From: Rhodoferax sp. TS-BS-61-7
GTDB lineage: Bacteria; Pseudomonadota; Gammaproteobacteria; Burkholderiales; Burkholderiaceae_C
Direction: 5' to 3'
Length of the DNA: 64,000 nucleotides
Assembly: GCF_002943465.1 (NCBI RefSeq)
Contig: NZ_PTQY01000001.1
Location: forward strand, 992,001 to 1,056,000
Positions 26,768-38,170 of the stretch are shown here, piece after piece. The position numbers and the translations under genes were made by a program. The first letter of the stretch is position 1; each line of letters begins with the position of its first letter. The notes under the pieces are model-generated. The model had not been told where the DNA came from, did not search any database, and saw only the letters and a list, made by a program, of their open reading frames with translations.

Positions 26768-27859
26768 TCAGCTGTTCTTGCTGATCGTGATGGTGGGGAA
26801 CTTGCTGGAAAAGTCTTTGGCCTGCGCCGCAATCTTCACCGCTACCTGGCGCGCCATGCGCTTGTAGATACTGGCCACCTCGCCATCGGGCTCGGCCACC
26901 ACGGTGGGGCGGCCGCTGTCGGCCTGTTCACGGATGTGCAAGGCCAGCGGCAAGGCGCCCAGGTAGTCCATGCCGTAGCCCTCGGCCATCTTCTTACCGC
27001 CATCGGCGCCAAAGATGTGTTCCACGTGGCCGCAGTTCGTGCACACGTGCACCGCCATGTTTTCCACAATGCCCAAGATGGGCACGCCCACCTTCTCGAA
27101 CATCTTGATGCCCTTCCTGGCATCCAAGAGCGCAATGTCCTGCGGCGTGGTCACCACCACGGCGCCGGTCATGGGCACGCGCTGGCTCAGCGTGAGCTGG
27201 ATGTCGCCGGTGCCGGGTGGCATGTCGACGATGAGGTAGTCCAGGTCTTTCCAGTTGGTCTGGCGCAGCAGCTGCTCCAGCGCCTGCGTGGCCATGGGGC
27301 CGCGCCAGATCATGGCCTGGTCGCCGTCCACCAAAAAACCGATGGACATGACCTGCACACCGTGGTTGCGCATGGGGTCCATGGTCTTGCCGTCGTCGGA
27401 TTCGGGGCGGCCTTCGATGCCCATCATCATGGGCTGGCTGGGGCCGTAGATGTCGGCGTCCAGCAGGCCCACGGTGGCGCCCTCGGCGGCCAGGGCCAGG
27501 GCCAGGTTGGCGGCGGTGGTGCTCTTGCCCACGCCGCCCTTGCCGGAGGCCACGGCCACGATGTTCTTCACACCCGGCAACAGCTGCACACCACGCTGCA
27601 CGGCATGCGGAATCACCTTGGTGCTGGGCGTGATTTGCACGCTGGTGACACCGGGCACCGTCTTGGCGGCGGCGCTCAGCGCATCCACCATCGCGGGCCA
27701 CTGGCTCTTGCACGGGTAGGCCAACTCCAGGTCCAGGCGCACGTCGCCGCCCTGTACCGTGAGGTTCTTGAGGGCCTTGGTGCTGGCAAAGGTCTGCTGG
27801 GTGTTGGGGTCGATGACGCCTTGCAAGGCGTCGTGGATAACTTGTGCGGTCACGGACAT
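26768..27859 (-). CDS. Mrp/ApbC-family Fe-S cluster carrier ATPase
   Basis: 363 residues. An N-terminal MIP18-like domain (about 1-85, QVIHDALQGVIDPNTQQTF) precedes the P-loop domain: VASGKGGVGKSTTAANLALA (deviant Walker A), LDADIYGPSQPMMMG (switch I), and a VENMAVHVCTNCGHVEHIFG motif whose CxxC carries the cluster between two subunits. It delivers 4Fe-4S clusters to apo-proteins. Here it probably serves generally rather than one neighbour. Confidence 0.93.
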   Translation of the reverse strand: MSVTAQVIHDALQGVIDPNTQQTFASTKALKNLTVQGGDVRLDLELAYPCKSQWPAMVDALSAAAKTVPGVTSVQITPSTKVIPHAVQRGVQLLPGVKNIVAVASGKGGVGKSTTAANLALALAAEGATVGLLDADIYGPSQPMMMGIEGRPESDDGKTMDPMRNHGVQVMSIGFLVDGDQAMIWRGPMATQALEQLLRQTNWKDLDYLIVDMPPGTGDIQLTLSQRVPMTGAVVVTTPQDIALLDARKGIKMFEKVGVPILGIVENMAVHVCTNCGHVEHIFGADGGKKMAEGYGMDYLGALPLALHIREQADSGRPTVVAEPDGEVASIYKRMARQVAVKIAAQAKDFSSKFPTITISKNS

Positions 27860-27958
27860 GAATGAAAACTCCTGAATGCTGGGAGTCTATCGAACTGCTA
27901 GGGTTTACCCCGCGCATTTAACTGTTTACAAGCCCGGGCGGCTTTTCATAATGGACCC

Positions 27959-29242
27959 ATGCACCAAGCCCCACCACCCCCGCCCACCACTGGCCTGCTG
28001 CTGACCGGTGGTGGCGCCCGCGCGGCCTACCAGGTGGGCGTGCTCGAAGCCATTGCCGACATCCGCCTGGCCTGTGGCGCGGGTGACCAGCCCAACCCCT
28101 TCCCCATCATTGCAGGCACCTCCGCCGGTGCCATCAACGCCGCCGCGCTGGCCTGCGGTGCCGACAACTTTGACACCACAGTGCGCATGATTGCCCACAC
28201 CTGGCGCAACTTCCGCGCCGAGCAGGTCTACCGCGCCGACCACCTGAGCATGCTGCGCTCCGGTGCGACTTGGCTCACGCTGCTCTCGGTAGGTTGGCTG
28301 CTGGCCAAGTGGCGGCGCATCAAGCCACGCTCGCTACTGGACAACACACCACTGGGCGAACTGCTGCACAAGCTGGTGCCGCTGGAGCGCATCCCTGACC
28401 TGGTGCGCGAGGGGCATCTGCAAGCGCTGGCCGTTACCGCATCGAGCTACAGCACGGGCGACCACGTCACGTTTTTTGAGGGCGACAAGCGCCTCATGCC
28501 CTGGGTGCGCACGCAGCGTTTTGCGGTGCGCGACCGCATCACCCACGCGCACCTGCTGGCGTCCAGCGCCATCCCGTTTGTGTTTCCGGCCACGCAGCTG
28601 CACATCAACGGGCGCGACGAATACTTTGGCGACGGCTCTATGCGGCAGAGTGCGCCGGTGGCACCCGCTATCCATTTAGGCGCTGAACGCATTCTGGTGG
28701 TGGGCGCCGGGCGTATGCACGAGCCCAAAAACGAAGCCCACCTGCACACCACCAACACCTACCCCAGCATCGCCCAGATTGCCGGCCACGCGCTGTCCAA
28801 CATCTTTTTGGATGCGCTGGCAGTGGATGTGGAGCGGGTACAGCGGGTCAACCAGACCATCAAGCTGGTGCCCGAAGAAGCGCGCAAGGCCAGCGCCCTG
28901 AAACCCGTGGATCTGCTGGTGATTGCCCCCAGCCAGCGGCTGGACGCCGTGGCCTCGCGCCACGTGGGTGACCTGCCACACGCCGTGCGCACCATGCTGG
29001 GCGGCGTGGGCGTGTCGTCCCAAAAGGCGGATGTGAAAGGCGCCGCACTGGCCAGCTACCTGCTGTTTGAAAGCGGCTACACCAGCGAGCTGATGGCCCT
29101 GGGTTACGCCGATACCCAACGCCAGCGCGCCGAGGTCTGCAAGTTTTTTGGCTGGGTAGACCCCGAGGCCATCACCGAGCCCGGCGCCCTGGCCTCCACC
29201 ACCCGGCCTGAGCGACGCTTGGACCCACTGCGCCTGCGCTGA
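27959..29242 (+). CDS. Patatin-like phospholipase
   Basis: 427 residues. The oxyanion hole GGGARAAYQVGVLEA follows the start, and the nucleophile elbow is GTSAGAINAA. The catalytic Asp lies in DGSMRQSAPV, where the usual DGG/A is DGS. The C-terminal half (about 250-420) is helical and typical of the longer bacterial RssA-like members. These serine acyl hydrolases act on membrane lipids. It is divergent from the Mrp gene. Confidence 0.9.
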   Translation: MHQAPPPPPTTGLLLTGGGARAAYQVGVLEAIADIRLACGAGDQPNPFPIIAGTSAGAINAAALACGADNFDTTVRMIAHTWRNFRAEQVYRADHLSMLRSGATWLTLLSVGWLLAKWRRIKPRSLLDNTPLGELLHKLVPLERIPDLVREGHLQALAVTASSYSTGDHVTFFEGDKRLMPWVRTQRFAVRDRITHAHLLASSAIPFVFPATQLHINGRDEYFGDGSMRQSAPVAPAIHLGAERILVVGAGRMHEPKNEAHLHTTNTYPSIAQIAGHALSNIFLDALAVDVERVQRVNQTIKLVPEEARKASALKPVDLLVIAPSQRLDAVASRHVGDLPHAVRTMLGGVGVSSQKADVKGAALASYLLFESGYTSELMALGYADTQRQRAEVCKFFGWVDPEAITEPGALASTTRPERRLDPLRLR

Positions 29243-30178
29243 TCAATCGATCGAGGGGCATCCCGGCGGCAGCTTGGGCATGCCCTCGTTGTTGGTGTGT
29301 TCGTCCAAAAAATCTAGAAACCGCCGCACCGCCGGCACCATGCCGCGGCGAGACGGATACACCGCGTGGAAGATGCCGCGTGGCGGCGCCCAGCCCGGCA
29401 GCACATGCACCAGGCGGCCTTCTTCCATTTCGCGGCGGCACATGTAGTCGGGCAAAAAACACATGCCCGTGCCCTGCAGGGCGGCAAATTTGAGCGTGAG
29501 CAGGTCGTCGGCCACATAACGTGGCTGGTGCACCAGGGTGTGCACCGCACCGCCGGGGCCATGCAGCACCAGCGTGGCACGGCCATCCACCGCAGACATG
29601 GAAACCGTGTCCATGCGCGCCAGGTCGTCGATGGAGGCGGGTTGCCCCTGGCGCTCCAGCTGCAGCGGGCTAGCCACCAGCACCGTGTTGGATTCGCCCA
29701 ACTTCTTCACCACCAGGCTGCCGCTGTCGTCCAGCGTGGGGCGCACGCGCAGGGCTACATCCACCCCCTCCTCCACCAGGTCCACCACACGGTTGCTCAC
29801 CCGCATGTCCACCCGCACCAGCGGATGGCGCGCCAGAAACAGCGCCATGATGGGCCCCACCGTGCTCTGCGCCAGCGTCACCGGGCAGGCCACACGGATG
29901 GTGCCCCGTGGCTCGGTCTGCACCTGCTCCACCGCCTCGGCTGCCGCCTCGGCCGCATCGCGCATGGCGATGCAGTGGCGCAGGTACACCTCGCCCACCT
30001 CGGTGACCGAGAGCTTGCGCGTGGTGCGTTGCAGCAGGCGCACGCCCAGGCGGGTTTCCAGCTCGGCCACGCGGCGCGAGAGTTTGGATTTGGGGATGCC
30101 CAGGTGCCGGCCCGCGGCCGCAAAACCACCGCGCTCCACCACCTCGGCAAAGTACAGCATGTCATTGGTGTCTTGCAT
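29243..30178 (-). CDS. LysR-family regulator, divergent from azoR
   Basis: 311 residues. MLYFAEVVERGGFAAAGRHLG and PKSKLSRRVAELETRLGVRL form the winged HTH. The effector domain starts TIRVACPVTLAQST. The sequence RLLQRTTRKLSVTEVGEVYL is characteristic of the AaeR/DsdC-like LTTR group often divergent from a quinone or azo reductase. The stop abuts the patatin stop. The 120 bases to azoR hold the shared control region. Confidence 0.9.
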   Translation of the reverse strand: MQDTNDMLYFAEVVERGGFAAAGRHLGIPKSKLSRRVAELETRLGVRLLQRTTRKLSVTEVGEVYLRHCIAMRDAAEAAAEAVEQVQTEPRGTIRVACPVTLAQSTVGPIMALFLARHPLVRVDMRVSNRVVDLVEEGVDVALRVRPTLDDSGSLVVKKLGESNTVLVASPLQLERQGQPASIDDLARMDTVSMSAVDGRATLVLHGPGGAVHTLVHQPRYVADDLLTLKFAALQGTGMCFLPDYMCRREMEEGRLVHVLPGWAPPRGIFHAVYPSRRGMVPAVRRFLDFLDEHTNNEGMPKLPPGCPSID

Positions 30179-30297
30179 ATAAACGCCTTACATTGTTCTA
30201 AATTCAGGACAATCTAACGCAAATATGCTGACTTATCAAACATTCGACTTTCAATGAAACTAGTCCCATCGAACAACCACCTCTTGAAGGACCTGTC

Positions 30298-30909
30298 ATG
30301 AAACTCTTGCACATCGACTCCAGCATCCTGAGCGCCAACTCCGTGTCCCGCCAATTGACCAAGGACACCGTGGCCCAGTGGGTGAGCAACCACCCCGGCA
30401 CCACCGTGGACTACCTGGACCTGGCCGTGGACACCCCCAGCCACCTGTCTGCTGACTCCCTGGGCTTCCGCGCCCCGGCCGGTGCCGAGCAGAGCGACGT
30501 GCAGAAGCGTGAAAACGCCATCTCCGAAGCCCTGGTGACCCAGTTCCTGGCGGCCGACGTGATCGTGGTGGGCGCACCGCTGTACAACTTCAGCATCCCC
30601 AGCCAGCTCAAGGCCTGGATTGACCGTATCGCCCAAGTCGGCCGCACCTTTAAGTACACCGAAACAGGCCCACAAGGCCTGGCTGGCGGCAAGACCGTGA
30701 TCGTGGCCTCCACCCGCGGCGGCGTGTACTCCACCAACGACTGGGGCCGCGCGGCTGAACACCAAGAGAGCTACCTGCAAACCGTGTTCGGTTTCCTGGG
30801 CATCACCGACGTGCGCTTTGTGCGCGCCGAAGGCGTGGCCATGGGTGACGCGAAGAAGGCGGAAGCCCTGCAAGAAGCCGCCAACGGGATTGCCAAGCTG
30901 GCAGCCTGA
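30298..30909 (+). CDS. azoR: FMN-dependent NADH azoreductase
   Basis: 203 residues. [20 protein letters not shown] is the flavodoxin-like FMN-binding loop. [19 protein letters not shown] and [12 protein letters not shown] bind the isoalloxazine. The homodimer reduces azo dyes and quinones with two electrons, which protects from redox stress. AAGGAC precedes the ATG. A LysR gene faces it from the other side, so quinone- or electrophile-responsive control is likely. Confidence 0.93.
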   Translation: MKLLHIDSSILSANSVSRQLTKDTVAQWVSNHPGTTVDYLDLAVDTPSHLSADSLGFRAPAGAEQSDVQKRENAISEALVTQFLAADVIVVGAPLYNFSIPSQLKAWIDRIAQVGRTFKYTETGPQGLAGGKTVIVASTRGGVYSTNDWGRAAEHQESYLQTVFGFLGITDVRFVRAEGVAMGDAKKAEALQEAANGIAKLAA

Positions 30910-30926
30910 ACGGTAGATTGAGCGGC

Positions 30927-30946
30927 GCTGGTTCATATGAACCAGC
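30927..30946. promoter_or_regulatory. Perfect 20-base palindrome after azoR
   Basis: GCTGGTTCATATGAACCAGC between the azoR stop and its terminator. It could be an operator for the AT-rich gene beyond or a secondary hairpin in the mRNA tail. No match to a known site. Confidence 0.4.
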
Positions 30947-30955
30947 ACTGCAAAA

Positions 30956-30998
30956 ACGACAAAGCCCGGCATCGAGAGATGTCGGGCTTTGTCGTTTT
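30956..30998 (+). terminator. Intrinsic terminator of azoR
   Basis: ACGACAAAGCCCG..CGGGCTTTGTCGT stem (30956-30995), 13 pairs before the loop, followed by TTTT. Confidence 0.8.
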
Positions 30999-31020
30999 GA
31001 GGATCCTATTTCGAACACAA

Positions 31021-31515
31021 CTAATTAGCGGCAGACAAATGAGTTTTTTTATTTTTTCTACTTGATTTGAATTTTCTCATTATTAGAAAAAATATCACCC
31101 CAACAAATATTTTGACGATCCAGACTTCTGCGTAATCGTTTTCATCATGCTTGTAAAGCGCAAGCCTCTCGTCGGCTGGAATGCCATAGATTTTTTGAGT
31201 TTTCACATCACTTATTTGCACCAAAACACGCGAAGAAGGATCTGTTGATTCAATCCAACGAATCTCGACTATGTTGCCAATCAAGTCGCTGCTACAAGAT
31301 GTAGAGGTAAAACCAAACAAACGACTAAAACCACCAACATATTTCTTGTCATTCACAACATATGTTCCGCCATTTGCTTTGTTGGATGGTCCTCCGTAAC
31401 ACTTGGCAACTCCTATTTCACTATGGATGCTTTCATATTCAAAATGAGGAAAAGGAAAGCCATTCCATAAGAATACAAATAACCCATAAAAAATACCGAA
31501 TGCCAGATATTTCAT
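31021..31515 (-). CDS. AT-rich hypothetical membrane protein
   Basis: 164 residues. MKYLAFGIFYGLFVFLWNGF is a signal or anchor helix, the middle is a soluble domain with two cysteines (CYGG, SCSS) and strands (VLVQISDVKTQKIYGIP), and WIVKIFVGVIFFLIMRKF near the end is a second membrane helix followed by a lysine-rich tail. I recognise no family. Its base composition is strikingly AT-rich beside its neighbours, which points to recent acquisition. Confidence 0.6.
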   Translation of the reverse strand: MKYLAFGIFYGLFVFLWNGFPFPHFEYESIHSEIGVAKCYGGPSNKANGGTYVVNDKKYVGGFSRLFGFTSTSCSSDLIGNIVEIRWIESTDPSSRVLVQISDVKTQKIYGIPADERLALYKHDENDYAEVWIVKIFVGVIFFLIMRKFKSSRKNKKTHLSAAN

Positions 31516-31551
31516 AGTTGATTTAATTAAGACGGAATTATCATTTTCTTT

Positions 31552-32088
31552 TCACCCAAGCTCCAAAACCCCCAACGCCTCCCGCGCCCAGGCGATGCTC
31601 CCCTCCTCATACATGATCCCCTTCTTCAAGATCAGGTGCTGCAACCGCGCAGCCCGCGGCATCGCGTCACCCCGCGCAAAGTCGCGCGCCTCAATCGCGC
31701 GGTAGTGCGCCAGGCGCTCTGTGTGGTGGGCGATGCGTTCGTGCAGTTCGCCGCTTAAATCCACCTCACCCAGCGCCGCATCGGCGCGCAGCTTCACGGT
31801 GAATTCGTCGCGCAGGTCGATAGGGGCCGTGGGCTCCTGCGTCCAGCGCACCAGCTCGGCACGGCCGGCGGGCAGCACCTTGTATTCGCGCTTGCGGGTG
31901 GCGCCGGCGTCGGGGGCGGTGTCGGAAACGATCCAGCCTTTGTCTTCCATGCGGGCCAGTTCGCGGTAGATCTGCTGGTGGGTGGCGTGCCAGAAGTAGC
32001 CGATGGACTTGTCAAAGCGGCGCGCCAGCTCGTAGCCGGAGGACGGTTTTTCGATCAGGGAAGTGAGCACAGCGTGGGCAAGCGACAT
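31552..32088 (-). CDS. PadR-family transcriptional regulator
   Basis: 178 residues. The winged HTH reads AVLTSLIEKPSSGYELARRF, IYRELARMEDKGWI and REYKVLPAGRAELVRW, followed by the helical PadR C-terminal dimerisation domain (about 90-178). PadR repressors respond to small aromatic or lipid-like effectors. It diverges from the dienoyl-CoA-reductase fusion gene, with two matching palindromes between them (32113-32180). Confidence 0.9.
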   Translation of the reverse strand: MSLAHAVLTSLIEKPSSGYELARRFDKSIGYFWHATHQQIYRELARMEDKGWIVSDTAPDAGATRKREYKVLPAGRAELVRWTQEPTAPIDLRDEFTVKLRADAALGEVDLSGELHERIAHHTERLAHYRAIEARDFARGDAMPRAARLQHLILKKGIMYEEGSIAWAREALGVLELG

Positions 32089-32112
32089 GCGGGCGAGTCT
32101 AAGGGCAGCCCT

Positions 32113-34723
<2,611 letters not shown>

Positions 34724-34737
34724 CTGCGCACGCCTTA

Positions 34738-34793
34738 GACGCTATATTTTTTATAGCTTCTTGCGCATATTCCACCTGGGCTAGCGGCCTAAA
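34738..34793 (-). repeat. Short dispersed repeat, copy E
   Basis: Inverted copy. On the minus strand: GGCCGCTAGCCCAGGTGG, AATATGCGCAAGAAGCTATA, AAAAATATAGC. It fills the gap between the fusion gene and the crotonase gene. Confidence 0.8.
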
Positions 34794-34816
34794 ACACTTA
34801 TAAACAGGAGACACAC

Positions 34817-35629
34817 ATGCAATTTGAAACCCTCAGCGTCACGCTGGAAGCGCACATCGCCACCGTGCGCCTGAACCGGCCCGACAAGGCCAACGCCATG
34901 AACGCCACCATGTGGCAAGAAATCCGCCAGGCCTTTGAATGGGTGGACCGCACACCCGAGGCACGTGTAGCCGTGTTGCAGGGCGAAGGCAAGCTGTTTT
35001 GCGCGGGCATCGACCTGCAGATGATGATGGGCATGAACGCGCAGATTGCCAACGACTGCGACGGCCGCTCCCGCGAGGCCATGCGCCGCGTGATCCTGGA
35101 CATGCAGGACACGCTGACCAGCCTGGAACGCTGCCGCAAGCCTGTGCTGGCCGCCATCCACGGCGGCTGCATCGGCGGTGGTATCGACCTCATCACCTGT
35201 GCCGACATGCGCTACGCCAGTGCCGACGCCTACTTCAGCATCAAGGAAATCGACATTGGCATGACCGCCGACGTGGGCACCCTGCAGCGCCTGCCTAAGC
35301 TGGTGGGCGACGGCATCACGCGCGAGCTGGCCTACACCGGCCGCAAGCTGGAAGCCGAAGAGGCGCAGAGAATCGGCCTGGTGAACCGCGTGTTCGAGAG
35401 CCGCGAGGCGCTGTACGCCGGGGTGCAAGAGATTGCGGCCACCATCGCTGCCAAGTCACCCCTGTCCATCCGCGGCACCAAGGAAATGATCACCTACGCC
35501 CGCGACCACAGCGTGGCAGACAGCCTGAACTACATCGCCACCTGGAACTCCGCCATGCTGATGAGCCAGGATTTGACCGAGGCGATGACGGCGAACATGC
35601 AGAAGCGGGCGCCGGTGTTTAAGGACTGA
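34817..35629 (+). CDS. Crotonase-family protein, dienoyl-CoA isomerase-like
   Basis: 270 residues of a crotonase fold: VRLNRPDKANAMNATMWQEI, FCAGIDLQMM (oxyanion hole strand), HGGCIGGGIDLITCADMRYA and DIGMTADVGTLQRLPKLVG. The last motif with its aspartate matches delta3,5-delta2,4-dienoyl-CoA isomerases (ECH1) better than plain hydratases. It would shift double bonds during oxidation of unsaturated fatty acids, and its neighbour reduces 2,4-dienoyl-CoA, so the pair makes a coherent route. AGGAGA precedes the ATG. Confidence 0.87.
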   Translation: MQFETLSVTLEAHIATVRLNRPDKANAMNATMWQEIRQAFEWVDRTPEARVAVLQGEGKLFCAGIDLQMMMGMNAQIANDCDGRSREAMRRVILDMQDTLTSLERCRKPVLAAIHGGCIGGGIDLITCADMRYASADAYFSIKEIDIGMTADVGTLQRLPKLVGDGITRELAYTGRKLEAEEAQRIGLVNRVFESREALYAGVQEIAATIAAKSPLSIRGTKEMITYARDHSVADSLNYIATWNSAMLMSQDLTEAMTANMQKRAPVFKD

Positions 35630-35663
35630 ACGTCCCTTCGCTCATCCGTCTTTGGCTGAGCCC

Positions 35664-35894
35664 GCAGCAGGCTTGGGGTACGTACCTCCGCTCGTGTCCC
35701 CCGCCCGCTCCAGCGGGCTCCTCCTTTACCTCGCTGCGGCACGCACCCCAAACCTGCTGCTGCGAAGAGAGGAGTTTCTTGCTGGCGAATCAAGACGCAC
35801 CACGCAGGATCAGGTGGGCTGGGCGTTTTGCGTAGGTAAAGGAGGAGGCCGAAGGCCGGGGGACACGTAGCAAAACGTCCAGCCCACCTGATCC
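35664..35894. repeat. Head-to-head pair of structured repeat elements (locus 1)
   Basis: Unit 1a (35664-35760, minus sense): outer arms 35664-35683 and 35741-35760 pair 18 of 20; the core at 35693-35732 is the reverse complement of the unit core. Unit 1b (35807-35894, plus sense): outer arms 35807-35831 and 35870-35894 pair 24 of 25 and enclose 38 bases. The core reads GTAGGTAAAGGAGGAG, a small variable hairpin (GGCC-GAA-GGCC in 1b), then GGGGGACACG. The core is shared with the pair at 62344-62584, while the outer arms differ. It fills the gap between the crotonase gene and metG. Function unknown. Confidence 0.88.
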
Positions 35895-35950
35895 CCTACA
35901 AACGGGGGCCGACTAAAATCCCCAGTTCCTCCGTGAAAGTCGATTTCCCC

Positions 35951-38137
35951 ATGCCCCGCCAACTCTTCGTCACCACCGCCCTGCCCTACGCCAACGGCAA
36001 CTTCCACATCGGCCACATCATGGAATACATCCAGGCAGACATCTGGGTGCGGTTCCAGCGCATGCAGGGCAATGCGGTGAACTTTGTGGGCGCGGACGAC
36101 ACGCACGGCGCGCCCATCATGATTGCGGCCGAGAAGGCCGGTGTCACGCCCGAGCAGTTTGTCGCCAACATCGCCGCAGGCCGCAAACAGTACCTGGACG
36201 GTTTTCACATCAGCTTTGACAACTGGCACAGCACCCACTCGCCCGAAAACACCGAGTTGGCCCGCCAGATCTACCGTGACCTGCGTGACCGTGCCGACGG
36301 CTCGCTGATCGAAGTGCGCACGATTGAGCAGTTCTTCGACCCCGCGAAGAACATGTTCCTGCCCGACCGCTACATCAAAGGCGAGTGCCCCAAGTGCCAC
36401 GCCAAAGACCAGTACGGCGACAACTGCGAGGTGTGCGGCTCGGTCTACGCGCCCACCGACCTGATCAACCCGTTCTCGGCCCTCTCCGGCGCCAAGCCCG
36501 AACTCAAAAATTCCGAGCACTTCTTCTTCAAGCTCTCTGACCCGCGCTGCGTGGAGTTTCTGGAGAACTGGACACAAGGCCCTGATGAAACTGGCAAGCC
36601 GCGACTGCAGCCCGAAGTGGCCAACAAGATCAAGGAATGGTTCAGTGTGCGCACCAACCCTGATGGCACCACCAGCGAAGGCCTGGGCGACTGGGACATC
36701 AGCCGCGATGCGCCCTACTTCGGCATCGAGATTCCCGATGCGCCGGGCAAGTACTTCTACGTGTGGCTGGACGCCCCCGTGGGCTACCTGGCCTCCCTGA
36801 AAAACTGGTTCGACAAGGGCGGCCCCAAAACCAAGCACGGTGACACGCGCAGCTTTGACGAGTACATGGCCGCTGCCGACACCGAGCAGTACCACTTCAT
36901 CGGTAAAGACATCGTCACCTTCCACACGCTGTTCTGGCCCGCCATGCTGAAGTTCAGCGGCCGCAAGACGCCGAACAACGTGTTTGTGCACGGCTTCCTG
37001 ACCGTGAACAACGGCGAGAAGATGAGCAAGAGCCGCGGCACCGGTCTGGACCCGCTCAAGTACCTGAGCCTGGGCATGAACGCCGAGTGGCTGCGCTACT
37101 ACCTTGCGGCCAAGTTGTCCAACCGCAATGAGGATATTGACTTCAACGCCGATGACTTCATGCTGCGGGTGAACAGCGATTTGATTGGCAAGTTCGTGAA
37201 CATTGCGTCCCGTGCGGCAGGCTTTTTGACCAAGCGCTTTGACGGCAAGCTGACCAGCGACTTTGGCACCCAAGGCAGCGCGCTGCTGGCAGAAATCCGG
37301 GGTGCTTCCGGCGCTTTGGCAGCCAACTTTGAAGCCCGCGAGTACAGCAAGGCCACCCGCGAAGTCATGCTGCTGGCCGACAAAGTCAACGCGTATGTCG
37401 ACCAGAACAAGCCCTGGGATCTGGCCAAAGATGTCGCAAACAACGAAGCCCTGCACCAGGTGTGCTCAGTTCTGATCAACGCATTTGACGCATTGAGCCG
37501 CTATCTGGCCCCTGTGCTGCCAGGCTTGGCGCAAGCGGTGCAAAGCTTTGTGGGCCGCCCCATGGACACCTGGGCCGTGGCCGGCGATGTGCAAGCCATC
37601 CAGCCCTACCAGCACCTGATGCAACGTGTCACCCCCGAGCAACTCGACGCACTTTTTGAGCCTAAAGAACCTCTAGCCCCCGCAGAACCTGCGCAAGCAG
37701 CTCCTAAAAAGGTAGCAAAGTCCGCGCCTGCTGCTATCCCCGCAGACCCCAACGCCCCCGGTGGCGAGGCCTTGGCGCCCACCATCAGCATCGACGACTT
37801 CGCCAAGATCGACCTGCGCATTGCAAAGATCGTGAACTGCGAAGCCGTGGAAGGCTCCACCAAGCTGCTGCGCCTCACGCTCGACGTGGGCGAGAAAAAT
37901 GCCGAAGGCCAGCCCACTACGCGCAATGTGTTCAGCGGCATCGCCAGCATGTACAAGCCCGAAGAGCTGGTGGGCCAGCTCACCGTGCTGGTGGCCAATC
38001 TGGCGCCGCGCAAGATGAAGTTCGGGATGTCCGAAGGCATGGTCATGGCGGCCAGCCATGCCGATGAAGGCGCCAACCCCGGCATCTACATCCTCAACCC
38101 CTGGCCCGGCGCCCAGCCCGGCATGCGCATCCACTAA
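35951..38137 (+). CDS. metG: Methionyl-tRNA synthetase
   Basis: 728 residues from ATG 35951 ([16 protein letters not shown]); the upstream GTG codon is not supported. HIGH-type motif NGNFHIGH, a zinc region with [19 protein letters not shown], and KMSKSRG (KMSKS) mark the class I enzyme. After the anticodon-binding helices there is a low-complexity proline/alanine linker (about 572-608), then a C-terminal tRNA-binding OB fold of the Trbp111 type ([18 protein letters not shown]). The linker is encoded in part by a copy of the short dispersed repeat (37670-37719). Charges tRNA-Met. Confidence 0.97.
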   Translation: MPRQLFVTTALPYANGNFHIGHIMEYIQADIWVRFQRMQGNAVNFVGADDTHGAPIMIAAEKAGVTPEQFVANIAAGRKQYLDGFHISFDNWHSTHSPENTELARQIYRDLRDRADGSLIEVRTIEQFFDPAKNMFLPDRYIKGECPKCHAKDQYGDNCEVCGSVYAPTDLINPFSALSGAKPELKNSEHFFFKLSDPRCVEFLENWTQGPDETGKPRLQPEVANKIKEWFSVRTNPDGTTSEGLGDWDISRDAPYFGIEIPDAPGKYFYVWLDAPVGYLASLKNWFDKGGPKTKHGDTRSFDEYMAAADTEQYHFIGKDIVTFHTLFWPAMLKFSGRKTPNNVFVHGFLTVNNGEKMSKSRGTGLDPLKYLSLGMNAEWLRYYLAAKLSNRNEDIDFNADDFMLRVNSDLIGKFVNIASRAAGFLTKRFDGKLTSDFGTQGSALLAEIRGASGALAANFEAREYSKATREVMLLADKVNAYVDQNKPWDLAKDVANNEALHQVCSVLINAFDALSRYLAPVLPGLAQAVQSFVGRPMDTWAVAGDVQAIQPYQHLMQRVTPEQLDALFEPKEPLAPAEPAQAAPKKVAKSAPAAIPADPNAPGGEALAPTISIDDFAKIDLRIAKIVNCEAVEGSTKLLRLTLDVGEKNAEGQPTTRNVFSGIASMYKPEELVGQLTVLVANLAPRKMKFGMSEGMVMAASHADEGANPGIYILNPWPGAQPGMRIH
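37670..37719 (+). repeat. Short dispersed repeat inside metG, copy F
   Basis: CCTCTAGCCCCCGCAGAACC, TGCGCAAGCAGCTCCTAAAA, AGGTAGCAAA within the metG reading frame. It encodes [19 protein letters not shown] of the linker between the synthetase body and the Trbp111 domain. Confidence 0.7.
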
Positions 38138-38170
38138 GGCCCCCCCTTTACGCTCCAGCCCCCGCGCCGC

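Noticed and set aside
27018-27033. parS-like TGTTCCACGTGGCCGC in the Mrp gene
   Set aside because: Only the left half fits; the last four bases do not complete the palindrome.
35664-35894. Integron attC site interpretation of the structured element
   Set aside because: No R'/R'' core boxes of the attC type and no cassette array or integrase in the window.
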